Assembly (NCBI GenBank): GCA_040902105.1
Contig: JBBDXW010000024.1
Span: 1-6,210, forward strand
Source: IDS-8 sp040902105
GTDB lineage: Bacteria > Pseudomonadota > Gammaproteobacteria > Steroidobacterales > Woeseiaceae
DNA length: 6,210 bases
Direction of reading: 5' to 3'
Shown: in pieces, positions 1 to 6,210 of the stretch
How the letters are laid out: the number at the start of each line of letters is the position of its first letter
How positions within the stretch are numbered: position 1 is the stretch's first letter
The notes under the pieces: model-generated
Database searches by the model: none
The model's input: the letters and a program-made list of their open reading frames with translations, nothing else
What the model was told of the DNA's origin: nothing
Program-made: the position numbers and the translations under genes

Positions 1-7
1 GGGGCTC

Positions 8-2836
8 CTACAGCGCCCTCGCTCCGCCGCGCGGGAATTCGTGCAGGGCAGCGGTATTGAATTTTCTCACCCACTCGAGCAGCGCCGACGACGCGAGCGC
101 GGCACTGTACAAATAACCCTGCGCATAGTCGTATCCGCAGCTGCTCAGGAACGCAGCATCCGCCGCGCTTTCCACGCCTTCGGCAACCACCTTGAGATTG
201 AGGGCATGTGCCAGTTGCACGGTCGATTCGACGATGACACGGTCATCGTGCTGTTGCATGCGCATGACGAAAGACTTGTCCAGTTTAAGCGCATGGACAG
301 GTAAGTCCCGGAGATAGGCGAGCGACGAATAACCGGTGCCATAGTCGTCGATCGAGATCAGTACGCCGAGTTCGCTGAGTTTGACAACGATGCCCTGCGC
401 CCTTTGCGGGTCGACCATCATGGCGCTCTCGGTAATCTCGAGTTCGATTTGCTCCGGCCGGACGCCGAACTCGCGCATCGAGCGGGCGAGGCGCGCCGGA
501 AAGTCGACGTCCTGGAGCATTCGCGCCGACAGGTTTATTGCGACGCGCAAGTCGACTCCCTGGCCGCTCCACCGGGTCGACTGCTCAAACGCGTGAACCA
601 GCGTCCATTCCGACAAGGGCCGAATCAGGTCGGTCGTCTCGGCAAGCGCGATGAATTCATCCGGCGTAACCCGTCCAAGCGACGCGTCATCCCAGCGCAA
701 AAGCGCCTCGACGCTTTCCACTCGCCCGGTTCTCAAGTTGATTTGCGGCTGAAAGCACAACTCGAGTTCATTGTTAGCGATGGCTTTGCGCAAGCGGGTG
801 ACTATTGTCAGTCTGCGAACTGTGTGCCTGTCGTCCGCTGCATTGTAGTATTCGAAGCCGCTGCCGCTTCGCTTCGCGACGTACATTGCCACGTCCGCAT
901 TCTTGAAAAGCGATTCCGCTTCATTTGCATCCTGCGGAAATACCGCTATCCCGATGCTCAAGCCGACATCGATCGCGACGCCGCAGGTTTCGACCGGCCT
1001 TTTCATGCAGTCTACAAGTTCCCGCGACAAGGCCGAGATCTCCGCCCGGTCGCGGAAACGTTCTACAACGAGGGCGAACTCGTCGCCGCCTATGCGGGCA
1101 ATGAAGCCGCGTTGGCTGATTACTTCTTCGAGACGTCGAGCGACTTCATACAGCACGTAATCGCCAACGTTGTGCCCCAGGGTATCGTTGACTTCCTTGA
1201 AGCGGTTGAGATCAATCATCAGCAGGGCAACCGGATTCGCCGACTCCGCATTCGTGAGCAGAGAATCCAGACGCGCAGCCAGTGCGGGCCTGTTGGGCAA
1301 CGCGGTCAACGGATCGTGCGTGGCCTGAAACTGCAGCTGCCGCTGCTGCGCTTTGCGTTCAGTGATGTCCCGGATGATGGCCGTGTAAAGTTGTTCGTCC
1401 TTCAGCTTCACGCGACTGATTGATATCTCGACCGGAAAGCTGTCACCGTTGTTGCCGCAAGCCGTGCTTTCGAATATGGAGCTCGACATCCGTTCAAACG
1501 CCTGACGGCGATCGTCGGCCGATTCACGGAGCAGGGACGGGATAAACTCGACGATTGACGCGCCGACCAGCTCGTTCGAATGGCACGCGAACAGTTGCGC
1601 GGCCGCGGGATTCGCCGTCAGTATCAAGCCCTTCACATCGATGCAGATGATGCAGTCGGTCGAGGACTGCACGATGCTTTTTAACAGCGCATCGCGTTTG
1701 CGCAAGCCGACGGCGTACGCGATCGCACGCAGCGTCTCGGTTTCGAGAGACCTGAGAGTCGACAACAGGTAGGCCGTTATCAGTCCCAGCACGAAAGGAA
1801 CAACTTCAACCACGGTAGCCGCTGCCGAATACAGGATCAGGGACAGGGTGGCGATGAACGCCAGTGAAGCGACCCCGATAACGATGTTTGTTCGCCACGA
1901 CTGACCGCAGAACAGGAACGCCAGCAACAGCGCCCAGGCTGCAACCATGAGCCAGTAAAGCACGGGCGGCGCCAGGTTGTGCGATCCGTCGCGGATGCTC
2001 TCATAGGCCAGCGCAAGGACGACCACGCCGGGCAACGACCGATGCAGCGGGACAGCCATGGTATCGCCGAGTTCGATCGCGGTCGCACCGACGAACACCG
2101 TTTTCCCCGCGAAGTACTCGGCCGGTATGCGATTCGCCAGCACGTCGCTGTACGAAAAGTACTGAAACGACGCCGGATCGACAGAGAAATCGAGCCTGTA
2201 ATCGAGGTCCGCGGAGTTCGGCAGGCCGTTCAGGAACGAGGCGACCGTCGGTATCGTCTGGCCGTTGAACGTCCATGCCGCCGGGATACTGCGGACCAGC
2301 CCGTCGGCGCTCGGCGTCAGGTTTACCGACGCAATGGAAACATGTGGCCGCAGGCCGGGCAGCGGCTGCGTAAGAAGCAATTCACTGTCCGCTGCGGCGG
2401 CGTTCGGGTGGGTGGGATCCTGGTTGCCATCCTGAAAGGTGCCATCCTGATAGGTGGCACGCTGGTAGAAGGCGGGCAGGACCACAGAGGCAGGGTCCCA
2501 GCGGGCGAGCGCCGACTCGAGCAGCCGGTCGTCTTCCGGATTGGACGGCGAACTGAAGTCGATATCGATGAACAGCCGGTTCGGCGAGGCTGGCGCAAGC
2601 CAGTCGATCAGCGCGGCATGGTAACGCCGCGGCCAGGGCCATTCCTGTAATTCCGACAGGCTCCAGGCGTCGATTCCGATAATAACGACGTCGCTGTCGA
2701 CCGGGTGCAGGAGCCATCGTGCGCCGGCGTCCGCGAGTTCGTATTCCAGTCGCTTGCTGAAGTCACTCGCGGAACCGAACCAGGCAACCGAAAGCGCCAC
2801 CATGGCGATGACCGGCCATGGGAGACGCCGTCGCAT
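8..2836 (-). CDS. CHASE2-PAS-GGDEF-EAL membrane sensor, predicted c-di-GMP cyclase/phosphodiesterase
   Basis: Predicted inner-membrane receptor that makes and/or degrades cyclic di-GMP (942 aa). Seen: an N-terminal membrane anchor (about residues 7-22); a periplasmic CHASE2 domain (about 25-285, with the family-typical VVIIGID and WPWPR stretches); three close membrane helices (about 290-358); a PAS domain (about 383-496, ending DITERK); GGDEF (about 500-665); and EAL (about 675-930). The GGDEF signature is intact (GGDEF 583-587; D542, N544, F546 and K547 upstream). No RxxD inhibitory site is seen at the usual position before it. The EAL domain keeps EALLRW (710-715), N768, E800/E803 in ELEITES, D830-D831, K851, E886 and QGYLYS, so phosphodiesterase activity is likely. 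The ATG lies 2 bases after the fecR-like stop, with a weak AGG 9 bases upstream, so translation is probably coupled. The ligand is unknown and the net activity cannot be read from sequence. It could also act as a c-di-GMP or GTP-regulated switch. Confidence 0.95.
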   Translation of the reverse strand: MRRRLPWPVIAMVALSVAWFGSASDFSKRLEYELADAGARWLLHPVDSDVVIIGIDAWSLSELQEWPWPRRYHAALIDWLAPASPNRLFIDIDFSSPSNPEDDRLLESALARWDPASVVLPAFYQRATYQDGTFQDGNQDPTHPNAAAADSELLLTQPLPGLRPHVSIASVNLTPSADGLVRSIPAAWTFNGQTIPTVASFLNGLPNSADLDYRLDFSVDPASFQYFSYSDVLANRIPAEYFAGKTVFVGATAIELGDTMAVPLHRSLPGVVVLALAYESIRDGSHNLAPPVLYWLMVAAWALLLAFLFCGQSWRTNIVIGVASLAFIATLSLILYSAAATVVEVVPFVLGLITAYLLSTLRSLETETLRAIAYAVGLRKRDALLKSIVQSSTDCIICIDVKGLILTANPAAAQLFACHSNELVGASIVEFIPSLLRESADDRRQAFERMSSSIFESTACGNNGDSFPVEISISRVKLKDEQLYTAIIRDITERKAQQRQLQFQATHDPLTALPNRPALAARLDSLLTNAESANPVALLMIDLNRFKEVNDTLGHNVGDYVLYEVARRLEEVISQRGFIARIGGDEFALVVERFRDRAEISALSRELVDCMKRPVETCGVAIDVGLSIGIAVFPQDANEAESLFKNADVAMYVAKRSGSGFEYYNAADDRHTVRRLTIVTRLRKAIANNELELCFQPQINLRTGRVESVEALLRWDDASLGRVTPDEFIALAETTDLIRPLSEWTLVHAFEQSTRWSGQGVDLRVAINLSARMLQDVDFPARLARSMREFGVRPEQIELEITESAMMVDPQRAQGIVVKLSELGVLISIDDYGTGYSSLAYLRDLPVHALKLDKSFVMRMQQHDDRVIVESTVQLAHALNLKVVAEGVESAADAAFLSSCGYDYAQGYLYSAALASSALLEWVRKFNTAALHEFPRGGARAL

Positions 2837-2838
2837 GA

Positions 2839-4353
2839 TTACAAGCCTAATAGATCGAACAGATCGCCGGGATCGATTGGCAGAACATCGCCTTCGTCGT
2901 CGGTAGTATCGGAATCGGTATCTTCGCCGTCGAGCAGGTCGAGTCCGAGATCGATGTCGACGAGATCGCCCAGGTCTCCCAGGTCGATGTCGACACCGAG
3001 GTCCACACCGGCAACTCCGAGGTCTACGCCAGTGTCGACTCCAACGGCTGCATCGCCGCTGTCGAGGTCGACGCCCGCGTCGAGGCCGACATCCACTGCG
3101 GTATCGCCCAGGTCGAGGCCGGTATCGAGTCCGACGTCCAGGGCGCCGCCGCCGAGATCCACACCGGCGTCCAGTCCGGTATCCACGACGGTATCGCCCA
3201 GGTCGAGGCCGGCATCGAGTCCGACGTCTATGTCACCTTCACCGAGGTCCAGGCCGGCATCGAGACCGACGTCCACGCCGTTGTCGCCCAGGTCGAGGCC
3301 ACTGTCGAGTCCGAGGTCAATGTCGCCGGCGCCGAGGTCTGCGCCGACATCGAGTCCGACGTCCACGCCGGCAGCGCCGAGGTCGAGTCCGGTATCGAGC
3401 TCGAGGTCTATGTTGCCGCTGCCAATATCCACCGCGGCATTGAGTCCGGCGTCCACCGGGCCGAGATCGAGATCGCCATCCAGATCAACGGTGAGCGCAT
3501 CGGCGCCGGTCTTGATACCCGGCAGCCCCTGGTCGGGTTCGAGTTGCGCATCGGTACCGAAGCCGGGACCTGCTGCGCCGCCGTTGTCTGCGCCATCCAC
3601 GCGAACGACGACATCGTCGCCGTTCAGGACGTTGCTGTCATCGATGGCAATTGAATCGCTGTTGCCTGCATTGCTCGCATTCTGGCGGTCATCGCCGTCC
3701 GTCAGGTCCGACTCAGGCGCGGCGTCGCTCCGCGAAACCGGTTCGCTGTCTTGCATGCTGAGGACGGTAATGCCGGCGTCGTCCCTGTGGCGCTTCGCTA
3801 TCTGACCTTCGTGAAGGTCGACGACGTCGCCGATGTCCGGCGCTTCGATCTGCAGGCGCCCTTCGAACAATGCGACGGTCGACGTTTCCGACGCGACCGT
3901 GACATTGAATTGAGTGCCCTTGATGACTGCCACGAGATAGGGTGTTTCCACCCGGAGTTTGTTCGACCCGCGCGGCGCGATGTCATAGAACGCGCTGCCC
4001 TGGTTCTGCACGACACGCTGCAGCGGAGAGCCGGGCTCCGGTCCCTCGAACAATTCGACAGCCGTGTTTGCAGCGATCGAAATAATCGTAGCGCCCTGAC
4101 GCAGCTTGATGGCGCCGTCCGCTCCGGTAGAAACCGTTGCAGGAAGGCCCACAACCATGCCGGTGTTTGGCGACTGCCATTGGTTATCAAGCTTGATTTT
4201 GACCGCGCCGTCTGTTTCCTCGACGATCAGGCCGTCGGCAAGTTTGTCGGTGACGTCTTGCGCTTGTGCGCGAACCGCCGTTATCAGAAGCAGCAGCGTG
4301 CAGCATAGAACGAGTTGGCTGCATCGAAATACCGTGTTCCCTGGAATGCGCAT
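2839..4353 (-). CDS. FecR-domain protein with long acidic 15-residue tandem repeats
   Basis: Exported FecR-domain protein (504 aa) of unknown precise role. Seen: a Sec signal peptide (hydrophobic stretch about 13-27, probable cleavage after AQA at residue 32); a FecR-like domain about 45-190 with typical VVG, LRQGA, ELFEG, ETPYLVAVIKGTQF and EGQIAKR stretches; an acidic, Asn/Ser/Asp-rich linker (about 190-285); eleven 15-residue units (286-450); then a degenerate acidic C-terminus ending in DLFDLLGL. The last basic residue is K281. Classical FecR proteins relay outer-membrane receptor signals to an ECF sigma factor. Here there is no cytoplasmic anti-sigma region, no sigma gene and no TonB receptor, so that role is unlikely. 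Secreted FecR-domain proteins next to CHASE2 receptors suggest a periplasmic or surface ligand or scaffold. An AGGA ribosome site lies 7 bases before the ATG. It is the first gene of the operon with the CHASE2 receptor. The FecR assignment is firm; the function is inferred. Confidence 0.92.
   Translation of the reverse strand: MRIPGNTVFRCSQLVLCCTLLLLITAVRAQAQDVTDKLADGLIVEETDGAVKIKLDNQWQSPNTGMVVGLPATVSTGADGAIKLRQGATIISIAANTAVELFEGPEPGSPLQRVVQNQGSAFYDIAPRGSNKLRVETPYLVAVIKGTQFNVTVASETSTVALFEGRLQIEAPDIGDVVDLHEGQIAKRHRDDAGITVLSMQDSEPVSRSDAAPESDLTDGDDRQNASNAGNSDSIAIDDSNVLNGDDVVVRVDGADNGGAAGPGFGTDAQLEPDQGLPGIKTGADALTVDLDGDLDLGPVDAGLNAAVDIGSGNIDLELDTGLDLGAAGVDVGLDVGADLGAGDIDLGLDSGLDLGDNGVDVGLDAGLDLGEGDIDVGLDAGLDLGDTVVDTGLDAGVDLGGGALDVGLDTGLDLGDTAVDVGLDAGVDLDSGDAAVGVDTGVDLGVAGVDLGVDIDLGDLGDLVDIDLGLDLLDGEDTDSDTTDDEGDVLPIDPGDLFDLLGL
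3004..3498 (-). repeat. 11 tandem 45-bp (15-aa) repeats with 90-bp higher-order period
   Basis: In-frame repeats encoding residues 286-450 of the FecR-domain protein, in perfect 15-residue register. The consensus is D-V-G-L-D-A-G-L-D-L-G-x-x-x-V/I. Units alternate at their ends: V at residues 300, 330, 360, 390, 420 and 450; I, I, I, L and A at 315, 345, 375, 405 and 435. This gives a 30-aa/90-bp higher-order unit. At DNA level the 20-mer at 3101-3120 recurs exactly at 3191-3210, and with one change at 3281-3300. The following 18 bases differ at one position between the first two copies. This points to expansion by duplication of the 90-bp unit. Outer units (286-315 and 436-450) are more diverged than central ones. 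Confidence 0.95.
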
Positions 4354-4500
4354 CGGATCATCCTGATCACGGGTAGGCTGCGCATTGTATGTTGTTGCAT
4401 TGGACGGGCGCTATGAAGTCAGTCACAGCGCAAAACGGTATTGTTCGAGGTGTGAGGGTAATCACGGCGCGCAACGAAAGAATACAGCACAATCACGAGC
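4354..4500. promoter_or_regulatory. Divergent intergenic region between the fecR-like operon and tpsB
   Basis: Divergent promoters for both transcription units should lie in this 147-bp gap, because genes on either side read away from it. No convincing paired -35/-10 box was found on either strand. A TACAAT that could be a minus-strand -10 lies at 4384-4389, but 17 bases upstream there is no TTGACA-like box. AATCACG occurs twice in the same direction, at 4460-4466 and 4491-4497, 31 bases apart, and could be a factor site near the tpsB start. Co-regulation of the two units from this region is inference from the layout. Confidence 0.45.
4356..4368 (-). promoter_or_regulatory. Ribosome binding site of the fecR-like gene inside a small dyad
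   Basis: On the minus strand, AGGA (complement of 4361-4364) sits 7 bases before the ATG and decides the start. It overlaps a 5-bp perfect dyad, GATCA-N3-TGATC, at 4356-4368. The core of the ribosome site falls in or beside the loop, so the hairpin is too short to be a convincing switch by itself. Confidence 0.5.
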
Positions 4501-6084
4501 ATGAATCGCTTACAAATTTCGCCGTGTTTTTCCATAACGCGGGCACGAAAATTCCGCTGGATCGGCACGCTGAATATCGATTCGCGGTTTGCCATAACGA
4601 TTCTGACTTGCCTGATCACAGCGAGCCCGGTCCTTGCGTCGGAGAACCTCGGCAGCGCAGTCATACAGAACAGCAGCGTATACCGGCCGACGGAACTTTT
4701 CGATGTATACAAAGTTCACCTTGGCAAAACCGTAACGGAACAAACTGCAGCGACTATCGCCGAGGCATTGCAGCAAAAATATCTCGCTGACGGGTACTCG
4801 CGGCCCGGGTACAGAATCTCCGATCGCGGCATCGACTCGGGAATCGTGCGCATCCAGCTCGTGGAAGCGAGCATTTCGAGCGTGGCAATCAACGGCAATG
4901 CCGGCCCTTATCAGGAAAAACTGGAGCAGCTCGTTGCGCGTCTGCCGTCGGATCGGTCGCTGCGGCCGCAGGAGATAAAAGACGCACTGCGGAGTGCGCG
5001 TCGCCTGCCCGGGCTGGAGGTCGACGTTGCTGCAGAACCCGACGGTGGGCACAACGGGGGTTTCGTGCTCGAAGTCGATTCTGCTTATAAGCCGCTCGAA
5101 GGCAACGTCAGGATTTCCAATCGCGGTACGCGGGAAATTGACCGCGACGTCATGTTCGCGCAGCTGGTTGCGAACGGCTTGTTCAGCCATGAGAATGCCA
5201 GCGGCTTGTTCGTCACATCTGCCAAAGACAGCGACAATTACAAGGGCGGCGGCGTGTTTACGAACACCGCACTGGGTGCTCACGGCACATCTGCGCAATT
5301 GCAGGGAGCAGTCACCTCGCTGGAGTATGACGTGCAGGGAGTCCAGGTCGAACAATACCGGGAACGTTACCGGATCCAGCTGATGCATCCGTTGCGACGA
5401 CAGTCGGTACACGAACTTTCGGTCTGGGCCGGGTTTGAAATGCAGAACCTCGACCTCGCTTACAACGATGCGACCTACCGCGAGGAACGGCTGCGGAGTG
5501 TTGAGTTGGGCTCCACGCTGAATTGGCGTAATGAAGAGACGCAATACCTCTTGTCAATCGAGCTTGAACAGGGTTTAAACGGTCTCGGAAGCAGGATCGA
5601 CAGCCTGGGAGCTTCGGACGAGCGACTGCGCAAAGACTTTAGGATCGCGCGGCTGCGTTGGGTGCGCCTTGCTGCGCTCAATGACTTGTGGTCGTGGCGC
5701 CTGGATGCATATGCGCAGACGTCGCCGCATGTGTTGCCGTCCATCAAGCAATTCAAGGTCGGCGGAGGCCGCATCGGCCGGGGATTCGAGGCAGCTGCAA
5801 TCAGCGGCGACCGCGGTGTTGGCGGCAAAATGCAGTTGCAGCGACGACTTGCGAGCGGCGTAACGTGGGTCGAACGCGCGGACCTGTACGGGTTTTATGA
5901 TGCCGGCAGTGCATGGCGGCATGACCTGGGAAATCGCGAATCCGCATCCTCGACCGGTGTCGGCATTTCAATGCGCGACGGACGGCTGTCGGGCTACCTT
6001 GAAATCGCCAAACCCCTGACCCACGCGGACGCCGACGGGCACAAGGACGCCGGCCTGTTTGCGGAAGTATCGTTTCAGTTCTGA
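4501..6084 (+). CDS. Two-partner secretion outer-membrane transporter (ShlB/FhaC/HecB family, TpsB)
   Basis: Outer-membrane beta-barrel that exports a partner TpsA protein (adhesin, hemolysin or similar) from periplasm to surface. It has 527 aa, close to the usual 550-580. Seen: a signal peptide with an unusually long basic N-region (hydrophobic core about 30-45, likely cleavage after VLA at 46); POTRA 1 about 60-121, ending in GIVRIQLVEA; POTRA 2 about 123-195; then a 16-strand-type barrel about 197-527. GRGF at 426-429 matches the conserved loop-6 VRGY/F motif whose arginine points into the pore, and SGDRG at 435-439 matches the usual following motif. The protein ends in phenylalanine (SFQF), as expected for a BAM substrate. 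The ATG at 4501 has no good ribosome site, but no in-frame ATG, GTG or TTG lies between it and the hydrophobic core. The divergent neighbour is the fecR-like/CHASE2 operon. No TpsA gene is visible. Substrate unknown. Confidence 0.93.
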   Translation: MNRLQISPCFSITRARKFRWIGTLNIDSRFAITILTCLITASPVLASENLGSAVIQNSSVYRPTELFDVYKVHLGKTVTEQTAATIAEALQQKYLADGYSRPGYRISDRGIDSGIVRIQLVEASISSVAINGNAGPYQEKLEQLVARLPSDRSLRPQEIKDALRSARRLPGLEVDVAAEPDGGHNGGFVLEVDSAYKPLEGNVRISNRGTREIDRDVMFAQLVANGLFSHENASGLFVTSAKDSDNYKGGGVFTNTALGAHGTSAQLQGAVTSLEYDVQGVQVEQYRERYRIQLMHPLRRQSVHELSVWAGFEMQNLDLAYNDATYREERLRSVELGSTLNWRNEETQYLLSIELEQGLNGLGSRIDSLGASDERLRKDFRIARLRWVRLAALNDLWSWRLDAYAQTSPHVLPSIKQFKVGGGRIGRGFEAAAISGDRGVGGKMQLQRRLASGVTWVERADLYGFYDAGSAWRHDLGNRESASSTGVGISMRDGRLSGYLEIAKPLTHADADGHKDAGLFAEVSFQF

Positions 6085-6097
6085 CGCCCGCGGCCGT

Positions 6098-6121
6098 CGT
6101 TAGGTGCCCGCGTTAGGTGCC
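6098..6121 (+). repeat. 11-bp direct repeat, partial copy of the inverted-repeat end
   Basis: CGTTAGGTGCC occurs at 6098-6108 and again at 6111-6121, where it forms the outer end of the 34-bp inverted repeat. The first copy stops matching right after this core. It may be a truncated third repeat copy or a duplication made when the element formed. Confidence 0.8.
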
Positions 6122-6210
6122 GGACTTGGATCTTTGGACATTTCATTTGGATACGCGATCTGAATCAACCCACTGCGAAATGTCCAAAGATCCAAGTCCG
6201 GCACCTAACG
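6111..6210. repeat. 100-bp element with perfect 34-bp inverted repeats
   Basis: Bases 6111-6144 are the exact reverse complement of 6177-6210, leaving a 32-base centre (6145-6176). The outer end reads CGTTAGGTGCCGGACTTGG. It begins 26 bases after the tpsB stop. In RNA or single-stranded DNA it would form a very stable hairpin. No T-run follows the 5' arm, and the sequence after the 3' arm is outside the window, so an intrinsic terminator cannot be claimed, though read-through could be blocked. More likely options are a pair of REP-type palindromic repeats, a miniature inverted-repeat element, or two inverted copies of a genome-wide short repeat. No transposase gene is in the window. Confidence 0.85.

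Noticed and set aside
404..1423. 339-aa plus-strand open frame opposite the GGDEF-EAL region
   Set aside because: It is a shadow frame of a GC-rich gene. The minus strand encodes intact, conserved catalytic motifs over the whole span, and the plus product shows no recognisable domain.
3004..3498. CRISPR array or non-coding tandem repeat
   Set aside because: The 45-bp units are contiguous without unique spacers and stay in frame within a clearly coding gene with alternating protein-level pattern.
3004..3498. RTX calcium-binding nonapeptide repeats
   Set aside because: The period is 15, not 9, and the GGxGxD core is missing, so the family label is not justified even though the region is Asp/Gly rich.
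2705..3805. 366-aa plus-strand open frame rich in Ser, Pro and Arg
   Set aside because: It lies antisense to the FecR-like gene and its apparent low-complexity protein is the mirror of the 45-bp Asp/Gly/Leu coding repeat. It has no ribosome site or domain, and it ends without relation to a gene boundary.
2839..4353. Classical FecR anti-sigma regulator of iron uptake
   Set aside because: It has a cleavable signal peptide rather than a cytoplasmic anti-sigma domain plus membrane helix, and there is no ECF sigma factor or TonB-dependent receptor beside it.
4510..5544. 344-aa minus-strand open frame opposite tpsB
   Set aside because: The plus strand here encodes the signal peptide, both POTRA domains and the start of the barrel. 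The antisense product shows no family features.
6111..6210. Simple intrinsic terminator of tpsB
   Set aside because: The 34-bp stem with a 32-base centre is far larger than usual and no T-run is visible in the window. Terminator activity remains possible but is not supported as its main identity.

Overview
The window looks like chromosomal DNA from a free-living, moderately GC-rich Gram-negative bacterium. A gammaproteobacterium is the most plausible source, but this rests only on gene style (FecR, CHASE2/GGDEF/EAL and a two-partner-secretion transporter) and codon use. No rRNA or other marker is present. Three full-length genes fill almost all of it. No tRNA, rRNA, CRISPR array or transposase gene was seen.

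Layout. On the minus strand, reading from about 4353 down to 8, is a tight two-gene operon. It begins with a secreted or periplasmic FecR-domain protein (504 aa, 4353-2839) that carries a long, extremely acidic 15-residue tandem repeat. After a gap of only 2 bases comes a 942-aa inner-membrane CHASE2-PAS-GGDEF-EAL protein (2836-8), a predicted c-di-GMP-metabolising receptor. A 147-bp intergenic region (4354-4500) separates this operon from a divergent plus-strand gene (4501-6084). That gene encodes an outer-membrane TpsB/ShlB/FhaC-type transporter (527 aa). The remaining 126 bp after it hold a 100-bp element with perfect 34-bp inverted repeats, ending exactly at the window edge, preceded by an extra 11-bp partial copy of the repeat end.

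How the parts may work together (inference). The CHASE2 protein would sense something in the periplasm, possibly through the co-translated FecR-repeat protein, and adjust local c-di-GMP. The divergent TpsB pore would export a large surface or secreted protein, typically an adhesin. c-di-GMP commonly controls adhesion, so this reads as a sensory and export module for surface attachment. The expected TpsA substrate is not in the window and may lie beyond 6210 or elsewhere. The least ordinary parts are the FecR tail, with a 45-bp unit arranged in a 90-bp higher-order period and no basic residue in its last 223 residues, and the perfect inverted-repeat element behind tpsB.
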